Positions 32,568 to 40,819 of a stretch of 40,819 bases of DNA are shown one piece after another. How positions within the stretch are numbered: the stretch's first letter is position 1; every line of letters begins with the position of its first letter. The translations under genes were made by a program, and so were the position numbers. The DNA is taken from assembly GCA_018970945.1 (NCBI GenBank), contig JAGWVJ010000014.1, forward strand, positions 1 to 40,819, in the 5' to 3' direction. The notes beneath the pieces were generated by a model. It ran no database searches, was not told where the DNA came from, and saw only the letters and a list, made by a program, of their open reading frames with translations. This DNA comes from Cyanobacteria bacterium REEB417 (GTDB lineage Bacteria > Cyanobacteriota > Cyanobacteriia > PCC-6307 > Cyanobiaceae).

Positions 32568-33689
32568 CTAGCGGTGCAGCTGGGTGAAGACGGCTTGCCG
32601 GGATGGGCCGCCTTCAGGCCCGGCATGCTGGCCCCACAACCCTTCCCAATAGAAATAGATCACGCCGTGGCCACGCGCAAAGCTGAGGCGCACCTTCTCG
32701 GCGACCGTGGCCATCGCCGGGGTGCGACCGCCGAAACCCGCCAGGATCCCGATCTCCACCGGCATCCCCCATGCCCGTGCCTTGGTCAGCGCGGGCTGGT
32801 TGAGGTCCTTGGCGAAACCGGCGAGCGAATAGGCATAGTTCTGTACCACCAGATCGTCGATCAGGGCCCCCAGGGCCCAGAGCTCCCAATCCTGGAGCCA
32901 GAGGTTGTAGGCCGAGCGAAATGGCCCCGGTGACAGGCTGATCACCGTGGGGCGTGGCAGGGCCCTGCGCAGGTCGCGCAGCAGCTCTGTGAGCCGGTGA
33001 CGACGCCAGCGCATCCAGTTTCGATCGGTATGGTCGTCGGGCGGCTCCTGACCCGTGTCGGCGCGGTAGAGCTCACGGCTGGCGGGGTCATAGCCAAACT
33101 CCACGGGCCAGGCGAAGTGGTCGTCCAGCTGGATGCCATCGAGGCCGCAGCGCCGCACGATCTCACTCACCAGATCGATGAAGCGGCGCCGCACCCCGGG
33201 GTGGGCCGGATTGAGCCAGACCATGGGCTTGCCATGGAGCTCCATCACCGTGCTGCCATCGCGGCGTTGCAGCAACCACTGCGGGTTCTGCTGCGCCACG
33301 GGGGCCGTGGCCGGCTCCATCAGCCCGTATTCAAACCAGGGGATCACCTGCATGCCGCGACGGTGGGCGGCGTCGGCAAAACGGCAGATCGGATCGAGGT
33401 TGGGATCGACCTGTGCCAGGGCGGGCTCCATCGGCGCATGATTGGAGCGATGGAACGTGGTTCCTCGGCTCCAGACGTTGGGATACAACGTGTTGAAGCC
33501 CGCGGCAGCAAGCTCCGCCACGGCTCGCTCGATCCGACGTGGGTCGTAGTAGAGCGGGCTTGGGCTGTTGGTGAGCCACACCCCGACACGCCTTGGCGGC
33601 GGGGGCGGGGGCGGGCTCTGGGCCCAGCCCGCAGCAGTCGAGCCGAGGCCTGCCAGCAACAGCAGAGACACCATTGCCCGGCGCAGCAC
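32568..33689 (-). CDS. Secreted family 10-like glycosyl hydrolase (GHL10/DUF187)
   Basis: 373 residues. A signal peptide (MVSLLLLAGLGSTAAGWAQ) is followed by a run of seven prolines, then a TIM-barrel-type catalytic domain: RRVGVWLTNSPSPLYYDPRR, AAAGFNTLYPNVWSRG, RRGMQVIPWFEYG, WLNPAHPGVRRRFIDLVSEI and GLDGIQLDDHFAWPVEFGYD, whose Asp pair is a probable catalytic or metal site. This family is thought to cut cell-wall or exported polysaccharide; the substrate here is unknown. prs lies upstream on the same strand, 59 bases away. Confidence 0.88.
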   Translation of the reverse strand: MLRRAMVSLLLLAGLGSTAAGWAQSPPPPPPPRRVGVWLTNSPSPLYYDPRRIERAVAELAAAGFNTLYPNVWSRGTTFHRSNHAPMEPALAQVDPNLDPICRFADAAHRRGMQVIPWFEYGLMEPATAPVAQQNPQWLLQRRDGSTVMELHGKPMVWLNPAHPGVRRRFIDLVSEIVRRCGLDGIQLDDHFAWPVEFGYDPASRELYRADTGQEPPDDHTDRNWMRWRRHRLTELLRDLRRALPRPTVISLSPGPFRSAYNLWLQDWELWALGALIDDLVVQNYAYSLAGFAKDLNQPALTKARAWGMPVEIGILAGFGGRTPAMATVAEKVRLSFARGHGVIYFYWEGLWGQHAGPEGGPSRQAVFTQLHR

Positions 33690-33748
33690 CCTCAGCGGAC
33701 GATCCTCAACGGAAGACTTTCAAGGGGAGAACGTTCAAAGGACGACGT

Positions 33749-34759
33749 TCAACGAAACATCGAGCTCACCGAGCTCTCGTCGTGGATGCGCCAGATCGCC
33801 TCGCCCAGCATGTTGGCCACCGACAGCACCTGCAACTGCGGGAAGCGGCGCTCCTCGGTCAAAGGAATGCTGTTGGTGACCACGACCTCCTCGAACAGTC
33901 CGGGAGACGAAAGGCGTTCGATCGCCGGGGGCGAGAACACCGCGTGGGTGGCGCAGGCGAGCACCCGGGTGGCACCCCGTTCGCGCAACAGACCGGCGCC
34001 GGCGCAGATGGTGCCGCCAGTGTCGATCATGTCATCGATCAGCACAGCGGTCTTGCCGGCCACATCACCGATGACGGTGAGGCTTTCGGCAACGTTGTGG
34101 CCGCTGCGGCGCTTGTCGATGATCGCCAGGGGCGCATCGTTCATCTGCTTGGCGAAGCCCCGCGCCCGCGCCACGCCGCCCACGTCGGGCGAGACGACCA
34201 CCACTTCACCCAGATTGCGGGTGCTGAGGTAATCGACCAGTACCGGCGAGCCGTAGATGTGATCGCAGGGGATGTCGAAATAGCCCTGGATCTGGTTGGA
34301 GTGCAGGTCCATGGCCAGCACCCGGTCCACCCCCGACTTGGTGAGCAGATTGGCGACCAGCTTGGCGGTGATCGACTCGCGCCCCGCGGTCTTGCGGTCG
34401 GCACGGGCGTAGCCGTAATAGGGAACAACGGCGGTGATCTGACGCGCCGAAGCACGGCGGCAGGCATCCACCATGATCAACAACTCCATCAGGTGATCAT
34501 TCACCGGCGCGCAGGTGGGCTGGATCAGGAAGACATCACAGCCACGGATCGATTCCTGGATCTGGATGTACAGCTCACCGTCGGCAAAGCGCTTGATCAC
34601 CCGGGGGCCATCGGGAACCCCCAAATAGGCGGCGATCTCACGGGCCAGTTCGGGGTTGGAGGTGCCGCTGAACAGCCGCAGGCGGCGAGGGTCGTGCTGG
34701 GCCTGAATCGGTTGCTGGGCCTGCTGTGCCGGACGATCAGCGGTCATGAATTGGGTCAC
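33749..34759 (-). CDS. prs: Ribose-phosphate pyrophosphokinase
   Basis: 336 residues from a GTG at 34759 (MTQFMTADR); the ATG at 34747 is the alternative, but related picocyanobacterial Prs proteins as I recall them begin MTSFLTAAR, which favours 34759. Makes PRPP from ribose 5-phosphate and ATP for nucleotides, His and Trp. Visible: LRLFSGTSNPELAREIA, FADGELYIQIQESIRG, VVPYYGYARADRKTAGRE, metal-binding VLAMDLHSNQIQGYFDIP, VVVSPDVGGVARARGFAK and the PRPP loop AVLIDDMIDTGGTI. Full length. Confidence 0.96.
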   Translation of the reverse strand: MTQFMTADRPAQQAQQPIQAQHDPRRLRLFSGTSNPELAREIAAYLGVPDGPRVIKRFADGELYIQIQESIRGCDVFLIQPTCAPVNDHLMELLIMVDACRRASARQITAVVPYYGYARADRKTAGRESITAKLVANLLTKSGVDRVLAMDLHSNQIQGYFDIPCDHIYGSPVLVDYLSTRNLGEVVVVSPDVGGVARARGFAKQMNDAPLAIIDKRRSGHNVAESLTVIGDVAGKTAVLIDDMIDTGGTICAGAGLLRERGATRVLACATHAVFSPPAIERLSSPGLFEEVVVTNSIPLTEERRFPQLQVLSVANMLGEAIWRIHDESSVSSMFR

Positions 34760-34826
34760 GGCAGGCTCAACCCAGAGAGCTCATGACCGATGGTAGAAGC
34801 GAGCCGTCCCGGTGACCCATCGCACC

Positions 34827-35309
34827 ATGAACCTGATCACCAGCTCCCTGGTGCTCGTCTGCTGCGGCGATCGCCCACAGATCGAACGCCTGCAGGCCAG
34901 CGCCGCCGCGCCGCTGGCCGCCGCCCTGGGTCTGCGACCAGCCCCAGCGCTGGGGGATGACCCGCGGGATCTGGATGGTGTCCATCACGGCCTGGCCCCC
35001 CTGCCAGTGGACCCGGGTCAGATCCTGGCCGCGGGTGACCACTGGGCCCAGGCCCTGGGGTCCTGGCGCCAGAGCTGCCTGCTGTTGCTCACGGCCGAGC
35101 AGACCGGCGGTGGCCTGCCTGCGGCGGCCACGGCGCTGCTGCTGCAGTGGCAGGTGCCGCTGGTGGGGCTTGTGCAATGGGGGGCCCCCTGGCAGACCGA
35201 ACTGCGCCGCCGCGATGGTCTGCCCTGGCTCGGTTGGCTCGATGCAGCAGACAGCGATGCAGGCCTTGCGGCCGCGGCGGCCCTGCGCTGGCGGCAGCTG
35301 CAGGGCTGA
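34827..35309 (+). CDS. Hypothetical protein, 160 residues
   Basis: I do not recognise this protein. An N-terminal strand (MNLITSSLVLVCCGDR) is followed by Ala/Leu/Trp-rich sequence with a second hydrophobic stretch (SCLLLLTAEQTGGGLPAAAT) and a C-terminal helix. No signal peptide, clear membrane span or catalytic motif. A GTG at 34812 could add five residues. Codon use matches its neighbours. It lies between divergent prs and the convergent LCP gene (2-base gap). Confidence 0.65.
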   Translation: MNLITSSLVLVCCGDRPQIERLQASAAAPLAAALGLRPAPALGDDPRDLDGVHHGLAPLPVDPGQILAAGDHWAQALGSWRQSCLLLLTAEQTGGGLPAAATALLLQWQVPLVGLVQWGAPWQTELRRRDGLPWLGWLDAADSDAGLAAAAALRWRQLQG

Positions 35310-35311
35310 AC

Positions 35312-36265
35312 TCAGGGGTTGTCGCTCCAGCCGGCGAGGGGGCCGCTGCGGGGGACCAGCTGGCGCAGTCCCTGGCGACCCACGCCAGGAGCAGGCGGTA
35401 GCAGTGGCAGGGAGACGACCTCCAGCTCCGACCCGTGGGAAAGGCCGGCTGCCAACAGGCTCAGCACCTCGCCTTCACTGAGGTTGGTGCCGACACCACT
35501 CAGGAGTTGACGGGCCAACGGGGCGAGCAGCGGCAGGCGGGCGGGCTGGGCGAGCTCGCGCAGCAGGCTGCGCAGCAACTGCACGTGCTGCTGGCGGCGA
35601 CCATCCTCGCCGGTGGCACCATCGCGAAAGCGCACCATGTGCTCGACCTGCAGGCCATCGAGCCGCTGCAGGCCGGCCTGCAGGTCGATCCGCAGCTTCT
35701 GGCTGCGGTCGCTGTAGCGCATCGCCTGGGTGGGACTTGCGTCGATCCGGCCCATGGCCTCGATCAGGGTGCGCAGGTCCGAGCGGCCCAGCACCACGTA
35801 CCGGTCGGGCTGGCCCGCTGGCAGGCCCGCCAGCTCACGCACCGCATCGGCGACCAGAGCCACGCCCCCCTGACGGTAGAGGCTGCCCAGGGGTTGGGGC
35901 CGCTGCTGGCCCGGCAATTGCACGGCGGCCTCGATCGGCAGCGGCAGCACCTGCACCACCCCGGCCGGCTGCACCCGCAGCAGCAGCACGGCATCGCTAT
36001 TGGCCGGGCCCGCCGGGGCCGCGCCATTGCTGGCATCGCGGGCGTGCTCGGCATCGACCCCGATCACCAGCACCGTGACGGCTCGTGTCGGCGCCTTGGC
36101 CAGATCGGCGGCGCTCGCCAGGGCTGGCGGTTCCAGGGTGCGGTCGGCCCGCGGCCACAGCAACGACAGGGCGGTCAGTCCCAAAGCGAAGCCCAGGCCC
36201 GCCGCGCTGACGCGCAGGACAGCCCGCCGACGGCGCTCAGATGTGGGCAGGGGTCGGGGCTCCAT
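35312..36265 (-). CDS. LCP (LytR-CpsA-Psr) family protein with altered active-site segment
   Basis: 317 residues from the ATG at 36265. An N-terminal anchor (VLRVSAAGLGFALGLTALSLLW) leads to the LCP fold: TVLVIGVDAEHARDA, NSDAVLLLRVQPAGVVQVLP, YVVLGRSDLRTLIEAMGRID, KLRIDLQAGLQRLDGLQVEH and VRFRDGATGEDGRRQQ. Family members move anionic glycopolymers from lipid diphosphate carriers to the cell wall. The usual SIPRDTR segment reads PLPIEAAV here, so one catalytic Arg and the Asp are missing, while the later VRFR...R arginines remain. Divergent from the bciB-type gene. Confidence 0.82.
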   Translation of the reverse strand: MEPRPLPTSERRRRAVLRVSAAGLGFALGLTALSLLWPRADRTLEPPALASAADLAKAPTRAVTVLVIGVDAEHARDASNGAAPAGPANSDAVLLLRVQPAGVVQVLPLPIEAAVQLPGQQRPQPLGSLYRQGGVALVADAVRELAGLPAGQPDRYVVLGRSDLRTLIEAMGRIDASPTQAMRYSDRSQKLRIDLQAGLQRLDGLQVEHMVRFRDGATGEDGRRQQHVQLLRSLLRELAQPARLPLLAPLARQLLSGVGTNLSEGEVLSLLAAGLSHGSELEVVSLPLLPPAPGVGRQGLRQLVPRSGPLAGWSDNP

Positions 36266-36363
36266 CAAGCCTGAAGGCAGCAACCACTCTGGCCCAGGAG
36301 GAGCGCCGCACACCCGCAGCGACACGACCGATAACTTGGAGCGCTGATGCGGCCGTTGCTGCC

Positions 36364-37572
36364 TTGCCAGGCCCCACCCCCTCGTTGCAGCCCCACGACC
36401 GCGCGCGCCCGCTGGCCAAGGGCAGCACCTACCCCGCCAAGGACCTGTGCAGCCAGTGCGGCCTGTGCGACAGCCGCTGGGTGGCCTATGTGCGCCACGC
36501 CTGCGCCTTTTTGAACCAGCAGTTCGATGCCATGGAGGCGCGGGTGCACGGCCGCAGCCGCGATCTTGACAACGATGACGAGCTCTATTTCGGGGTGACG
36601 CAGCGCATGCTCACCGCCCGGCTCAGGCAACCGCTGGAGGGAGCCCAGTGGACCGGCATCGTCAGCCGCCTCGGAGTGCGCGCGCTCGAGAGCGGCTTGG
36701 TCGATGCGGTGCTGTGCGTGCAGCAGAGCGAGCACGACCGCTTCACGCCGGTGCCGGTGCTGGCCCGGACCCCCGAGCAGGTGCTGGCGGCCCGGGTCAA
36801 CAAGCCGACCCTTTCCCCCAACCTCGAGGTGCTCGAGCAGCTGCCGGGCAGCGGCATCCGACGCCTGCTAGCGATCGGCGTGGGCTGCCAGATCCAGGCC
36901 CTGCGCGCCGTCGAGGCCACGTTGCCTCTGGAGCAGCTGTACGTGCTGGGCTTGCCCTGCGTCGACAACGTGAGCCGCGGTGGCCTGCAGACCTTTCTTG
37001 AAAGCACCGTCAGCTCTCCGGAGACGGTGGTGCACTACGAGTTCATGCAGGACTTCCGCATTCACTTCAGGCACAGCGACGGCCGCGAAGAAACCGTGCC
37101 GTTCTTCGGTCTCGACACCCCGAAGCTCAAGGACGTGTTTGCCCCCAGCTGCCTGAGCTGCTTCGATTACACCAACGCCGGCGCCGACCTGGTGGTGGGC
37201 TACATGGGGGCCACATTCGGCCGCCAGTGGATCACAGTGCGCAACGACCGCGGCGCCCAGCTTCTGGCCCTGGTCGAGGACGAGCTCGATACGGCGCCGG
37301 TGACCAGCAGGGGCGACCGGCGCGCCGCGGTGCAACAGGGCATCGATGCCTACGACAAGGCGGTGAAACTGCCGATGTGGCTGGCGCGGCTGGTGGGGTG
37401 TGTGGTGAACGCCGTGGGCCCCAGGGGGCTCGAATACGGCCGTTTCTCGATCGATTCCCACTTCACCCGCAACGCCCTGTGGTTGCGCCGTCACCATGGC
37501 GCGGTGGCGCAGCGGCAGATCCCCGGCTTTGCCCAGCGGATCGTGGCCCGCTATCGCCTGCCGGCGCTATGA
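36364..37572 (+). CDS. bciB: Divinyl chlorophyllide 8-vinyl reductase, F420-hydrogenase beta-like (BciB type)
   Basis: About 402 residues from a TTG at 36364, close to the length of the Synechocystis slr1923 product; the next TTG (36385) is also possible. The frame is open to an ATG at 36241, but that start would overlap the divergent LCP start. N-terminal Fe-S motif DLCSQCGLCD, an FrhB-like flavin region (GVGCQIQALRAVEA, LGLPCVDNVSRGGL) and a second cysteine cluster in FAPSCLSCFDYTNAGADLVV define the family. It reduces the 8-vinyl group in monovinyl chlorophyll synthesis. The hydroxymethyl-chlorophyll reductase branch is the close alternative. Confidence 0.88.
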   Translation: MPGPTPSLQPHDRARPLAKGSTYPAKDLCSQCGLCDSRWVAYVRHACAFLNQQFDAMEARVHGRSRDLDNDDELYFGVTQRMLTARLRQPLEGAQWTGIVSRLGVRALESGLVDAVLCVQQSEHDRFTPVPVLARTPEQVLAARVNKPTLSPNLEVLEQLPGSGIRRLLAIGVGCQIQALRAVEATLPLEQLYVLGLPCVDNVSRGGLQTFLESTVSSPETVVHYEFMQDFRIHFRHSDGREETVPFFGLDTPKLKDVFAPSCLSCFDYTNAGADLVVGYMGATFGRQWITVRNDRGAQLLALVEDELDTAPVTSRGDRRAAVQQGIDAYDKAVKLPMWLARLVGCVVNAVGPRGLEYGRFSIDSHFTRNALWLRRHHGAVAQRQIPGFAQRIVARYRLPAL

Positions 37573-37579
37573 GGTAGTC

Positions 37580-38977
37580 ATGAGACAAGCTGGCGTTCTG
37601 TTGCACGTGACGGCCCTGCCCGGGCCCCAGCAGTGCGGCAGCTTCGGGCAGGAAGCCCACGACTGGATCAGCCTGCTGGGCCGCCACGGCATCAAGGTTT
37701 GGCAGGTGCTGCCCCTGGCCCCGGTCGACGGCACCGGCTCGCCCTACAGCTCGCCCAGCGGTTCGGCGCTGAACCCGGCCCTGCTCGATAGGGGTAGGCT
37801 GGCTTCCGAGGGCGGGTCGCTGCACACCGAAGCCGACCAACGGGACTTTGCCCGGTGGCAGAGGCGGCAGCGCCATTGGCTGCAGGACCACTGCCGCTTT
37901 GTGGTGCTCAAACAGCTGCACGCTGGTGCAGCCTGGTGGCAGTGGCCTCGCGAATTGGCCCAGAGGCGCCGGCGCGCCCTGCATCAGCTCGACCAGCAGC
38001 AGGCCGGGGCCCTGCACAACGAGGCCATGTTGCAATGGCAGCTGCAGCGGCAATGGCAGGCGTTACGGCGCCATGCCAGCGCCAACGGCGTGCAGATCGT
38101 CGGCGACCTGCCTTTCTACGTGGCCCACGACAGCGCCGATGTGTGGAGCCATCCCGCCCTGTTTTCGGTGACGGCCGGCGGGCGCCTGCTGCAGCAGAGC
38201 GGCGTGCCGCCCGATTACTTTTCGCATACCGGACAGCTCTGGGGCACGCCGGTCTACCGCTGGCACCACCACTGGCTCACGGGCTTCGACTGGTGGATCG
38301 CCCGGCTGCTGCGGCAGCTGGAGCTCTACGACCTGCTGCGGCTCGACCACTTCAGGGCCCTGCAGGCGTTCTGGTGCGTGCCGGGCGAAGCCCCCACCGC
38401 CGAAAAGGGCCTGTGGCGGCTGTCGCCAGGGTGGCCGCTGCTGGGGTTGCTGTGGCAGGCCTGCCTGCGCCGGGGCCTGCTGCTGCAGGGCGGCCGCCTG
38501 CCCCTGATTGCTGAAGACCTGGGCGTCATGACCCGCGGCGTCGAATGGCTGCGTGACGGGTTCAGGTTGCCAGGCATGAAGATCCTGCAGTTCGCCTTTG
38601 ACGGTGAGGCTGACAACCCCTATCTGCCGGCCAACTTCAAGGGCCGCCACTGGGTGGTGTACACGGGCACCCACGACAACGCCACCACCCTGGGCTGGTG
38701 GAACCAGCTCGATGGCGAGAGCCGGCAGCGGATCGAGCAGACCCTGGGCTGTGCCGTGACGGCACCGGGCTGGCAACTCAGCGAGCTGGCGCTCAACTCG
38801 AGCGCCGACCTGGCGGTGGTGCCCCTGCAGGACCTGCTGGAGCTGGGCGACGAGGCCCGCTTCAACACCCCCGGCACCGCCAGTGGCAACTGGAGCTGGC
38901 GCCTGCACCAACCGATCACCAGTCTCGAGGGGCCCATCAAGGGCTATGGCGAACTGGCCGCCCGCGGCAGGCGGTAG
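37580..38977 (+). CDS. malQ: 4-alpha-glucanotransferase (amylomaltase)
   Basis: 465 residues from the ATG at 37580, with GAGGT a few bases upstream and a 7-base gap after the bciB-type stop. GH77 enzyme that moves maltodextrin units in glycogen breakdown. Motifs: VWQVLPLAPVDGTGSPYSSP, VGDLPFYVAHDSADVWSHPA, nucleophile Asp256 in LLRLDHFRALQAFW, general acid Glu312 in LIAEDLGVMT, and the transition-state His/Asp in TGTHDNATTLGWW. Slightly shorter than the family norm of about 500 but all motifs are present. Its 3' end overlaps the convergent RodZ-like gene by 34 bases. Confidence 0.95.
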   Translation: MRQAGVLLHVTALPGPQQCGSFGQEAHDWISLLGRHGIKVWQVLPLAPVDGTGSPYSSPSGSALNPALLDRGRLASEGGSLHTEADQRDFARWQRRQRHWLQDHCRFVVLKQLHAGAAWWQWPRELAQRRRRALHQLDQQQAGALHNEAMLQWQLQRQWQALRRHASANGVQIVGDLPFYVAHDSADVWSHPALFSVTAGGRLLQQSGVPPDYFSHTGQLWGTPVYRWHHHWLTGFDWWIARLLRQLELYDLLRLDHFRALQAFWCVPGEAPTAEKGLWRLSPGWPLLGLLWQACLRRGLLLQGGRLPLIAEDLGVMTRGVEWLRDGFRLPGMKILQFAFDGEADNPYLPANFKGRHWVVYTGTHDNATTLGWWNQLDGESRQRIEQTLGCAVTAPGWQLSELALNSSADLAVVPLQDLLELGDEARFNTPGTASGNWSWRLHQPITSLEGPIKGYGELAARGRR

Positions 38978-39861
38978 CGACCGGGGGCGGCGGGCTCGAG
39001 CGGCAGACCGTTCCAGCGCACCTGGACGCCGGCGGCCTCTGGTGGATCGAGCCTGAGCTGCAGCGGCGGCGTGAGAGGCAGCACCAGCAGGCCTGCCGCC
39101 ACCTGCAGTTCACTCCTGAGCAGCCCCGCGCTCTCGAGCGTGAGGCGGTGGGGCCTGGTGACGCTGAGCTCGAGCACCCCCGGTTCTGCAGCGGCCCGGG
39201 CCTGGCCCTGCTGCCGGCGCACCAGCACCAGGCCGCGGGGTTGGCGGGCCAGGTCCAGGGGGCGCAGCTCGGGGTAGGTCTGCAGCAGCAGTGCCGTGCC
39301 CCTGGGAGGCAACTGGCGGCGACTCACCTCACTCAACGGGGGCACGGGGTTGAGGGCATGGACCCCCCGGGCCGCCAGGCGTCGCTGCTCGAGGTTGAGG
39401 CCGTAGAGCAGGGCGAGCATCAGGGCCCCGTAGGCGGCAGTGCCCTGCCAGGTGGTGAACAACTGCACCGAGAGCAGCGGCAGCCGGGCCTGGCTCTGGC
39501 GGCCAGAGCCGCTTGGGGTGTGCCCCCCGGGCAGGGCCACGGCCAGGCTGCCCGGCTCCAGGGCGAGATAGCGCTCGAGCAGCGGCAGAATCGTGCGCAG
39601 GTAGGCGGGCTCGGGCAAGCGGTCGCGCCAGCCGCGCTCGAGAGCCTCGATCACCGCCGTGCTCACCAGCGTCTCGGCAGCGAGCTGGCGCAGCCCCAGG
39701 CCGCGTTGCTCGCGCGCCTGGCGCAGGCGTTCGCCGGCCAGCAACAGCGGATCGCCGCCTGCATCGGCGGTCTGGGGCTCTGCCGCACTGGGCGACGCCA
39801 ATCGCCCGAACCGCAGGCGATCGATCCAGGAGCGCTTCAGGTGCTCAGCCATGGCTCCCAT
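38944..39861 (-). CDS. RodZ-like helix-turn-helix membrane protein
   Basis: 305 residues (a second ATG at 39852 would give 302). N-terminal helix-turn-helix of HTH_25 type: GERLRQAREQRGLGLRQLAA, then STAVIEALERG and LPEPAYLRTILPLLERYL. A single membrane span (TAAYGALMLALLYGLNL, about 145-161) follows, then an extracytoplasmic DUF4115-like beta domain ending WNGLPLEPAAPGRYRLP. In rods RodZ links MreB to the cell wall; the role here is inferred. The start lies inside the 3' end of the pseudouridine synthase gene, suggesting coupling. Confidence 0.82.
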   Translation of the reverse strand: MGAMAEHLKRSWIDRLRFGRLASPSAAEPQTADAGGDPLLLAGERLRQAREQRGLGLRQLAAETLVSTAVIEALERGWRDRLPEPAYLRTILPLLERYLALEPGSLAVALPGGHTPSGSGRQSQARLPLLSVQLFTTWQGTAAYGALMLALLYGLNLEQRRLAARGVHALNPVPPLSEVSRRQLPPRGTALLLQTYPELRPLDLARQPRGLVLVRRQQGQARAAAEPGVLELSVTRPHRLTLESAGLLRSELQVAAGLLVLPLTPPLQLRLDPPEAAGVQVRWNGLPLEPAAPGRYRLPRAASSP

Positions 39862-40559
39862 TCTTGGGGCTCGAGCCGCCGCCAGCGCCCTTCGGGCAAC
39901 GGGCCCAGGCTGAGACCGTCGATGGCCAGTCGCTTCAGATCCAGAACGGGATGGCCCAGCAGCTCGGCCGTGCGCCGGATCTGACGGTTGCGACCTTCGC
40001 CCATGACCAGCTCCAGCAGGGTGCGATCAGGGTCCTGCTGAAGGACGCGAAGGGCCACGGCCTGGCTGGGACGGCCCTCGAGCGGCACACCGGCGCGCCA
40101 GCGCTGCAAAACAGCGCTGCTGGGCCGTCCACGCACCCAGACCCGGTAGGTCTTGCGGTGCCCGTAGCGCGGATGGGTGAGCCGCAGGGTGAGATCGCCC
40201 AGGTTGGTCAACAACAGGGCCCCGCGACTGGCCACATCGAGCCGGCCCACCGGATGCAGGCCCGAACCCCGACTGAGCTCGCGCGGAAGCAGATCCAACA
40301 CGGTCGGCCGGCCCTCGGGGTCGCCGCAGCTGCACACCACCCCCCGCGGCTTGTTGAGCAGCAGCACCAGCGGCGCTGGCCGGCAGTCGACCGGCCTGCC
40401 GTCGAGGCTGAGGCGATCGCGCAGCGGATCAGCCCTGTCACCCAGGGAGGCGACTCGGCCATTGACGCTGACACGCCCCTCTGCCAACAGGGCCTCGGCG
40501 TGGCGACGGGAGCACACCCCCGCGGCCGACAGCAGTTTTTGCAGACGCTCAGCAGCCAT
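39837..40559 (-). CDS. RsuA/RluB family rRNA pseudouridine synthase
   Basis: 240 residues from the ATG at 40559, where the S4 RNA-binding domain begins (AERLQKLLSAAGVCSRRHAE, GRVSVNGRVASLGDRAD). The catalytic Asp108 is in HPVGRLDVASRGALLLTN, followed by YRVWVRGRPSS and the C-terminal GEGRNRQIRRTAELLGHPVL. The long S4 linker and GEGRNRQIRR suggest the RluB (23S rRNA) branch, but RsuA or RluE cannot be excluded. A TATCAT hexamer (minus strand, 40614-40619) may be its -10 element. Confidence 0.92.
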   Translation of the reverse strand: MAAERLQKLLSAAGVCSRRHAEALLAEGRVSVNGRVASLGDRADPLRDRLSLDGRPVDCRPAPLVLLLNKPRGVVCSCGDPEGRPTVLDLLPRELSRGSGLHPVGRLDVASRGALLLTNLGDLTLRLTHPRYGHRKTYRVWVRGRPSSAVLQRWRAGVPLEGRPSQAVALRVLQQDPDRTLLELVMGEGRNRQIRRTAELLGHPVLDLKRLAIDGLSLGPLPEGRWRRLEPQEWEPWLST

Positions 40560-40655
40560 CAACGCAGCAGCGCCCGGAGACCTGACGACCTCCATCCTGC
40601 AGCCCGCAAAACCATGATAGGTTTGCGAAACATTTCCATTTCCTAACTCCCATCC

Positions 40656-40819
40656 ATGGTCGCCCAGGCCCCAGCCGCCGATCCAGGTTCAGGTGATCTG
40701 GTGCGCAGCTACCTGCGCGACATCGGCCGGGTGCCGCTGCTCACCCACGAGCAGGAGATCACCCTGGGTCGCCAGGTGCAGGAGCTCGTCGCCCTCGAGG
40801 AGCTGGAAACCGAGCTCGA
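40656..40819 (+). CDS. Sigma-70 family RNA polymerase sigma factor, 3' end missing
   Basis: Only the first 54 codons are in the window. From the ATG at 40656, after a short Ala/Pro-rich start, the product shows [20 protein letters not shown] followed by [16 protein letters not shown], the region 1.2 signature of RpoD-type sigma factors. The short N-terminus points to a group 2 (non-essential, RpoD-like) sigma rather than the principal one; this is inference because the rest is missing. Divergent from the pseudouridine synthase gene across 96 bases. Confidence 0.88.
   Translation, partial: MVAQAPAADPGSGDLVRSYLRDIGRVPLLTHEQEITLGRQVQELVALEELETEL

Noticed and set aside
40413-40420. HIP1 palindrome GCGATCGC
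   Set aside because: I noticed only one clear copy, inside a coding region; no sign of the dense HIP1 distribution of some freshwater cyanobacteria.

Overview
The window is a continuous, gene-dense, high-GC stretch of cyanobacterial chromosome. It best fits a picocyanobacterium of the Synechococcus/Cyanobium type. Evidence: ferredoxin-NADP reductase with an N-terminal CpcD-like phycobilisome-binding domain, a probable CpcS/CpeS-type chromophore lyase, the circadian kinase SasA with its KaiB-like sensor, plant-type lycopene cyclase CrtL, an F420-hydrogenase-beta-like 8-vinyl reductase (BciB type), and the zwf-opcA pair. The phycobilisome traits argue against Prochlorococcus. I see no insertion sequences, phage genes, CRISPR array, rRNA or obvious foreign island. 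Both strands are used and most gaps are under 130 bases; the only gap over 300 bases is 11342-11716.

Layout. 1-8015: 3' part of gyrA, a CARDB-like hypothetical, a minus-strand pentameric ligand-gated ion channel homologue (pLGIC), then crtL overlapping an unusual fusion of an SDF symporter with a solute-binding protein. 8010-13372: GH57 alpha-glucan branching-type enzyme (minus), leuA, the 375-base gap with two strong inverted repeats, a lone sugar-type ABC permease, a small coiled-coil membrane protein (minus) and a SemiSWEET. 13362-19269: PgpH-like 7TM-HD hydrolase (minus), folD, then crtE, a DUF212 membrane protein and a RecD-like helicase joined by 4-base start/stop overlaps. 19256-26525 (all minus): GAP-family membrane protein, histidine phosphatase, acylphosphatase, cbiA, opcA, zwf, petH. 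26636-32555: SRPBCC protein, tRNA-Glu(TTC) (minus), sasA (minus), CpcS-like lyase, small secreted protein, pepN. 32568-40819: GHL10 hydrolase (minus), prs (minus), a hypothetical, LCP-family protein (minus), bciB-type reductase, malQ, RodZ-like protein (minus), RsuA/RluB pseudouridine synthase (minus) and the start of a sigma-70 gene.

Themes. Carotenoid and chlorophyll biosynthesis (crtE, crtL, bciB-like), oxidative pentose phosphate and NADPH metabolism (zwf, opcA, petH, prs), glucan metabolism and sugar movement (GH57, malQ, SemiSWEET, sugar permease) and envelope or signalling proteins (pLGIC, PgpH, LCP, RodZ-like, SasA) are interleaved as in a core chromosome. The least ordinary items are the pLGIC homologue set 15 bases from crtL, and the SDF-SBP fusion, in which typical SDF coupling motifs look replaced. 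All functions are read from motifs by eye; no database search was run.
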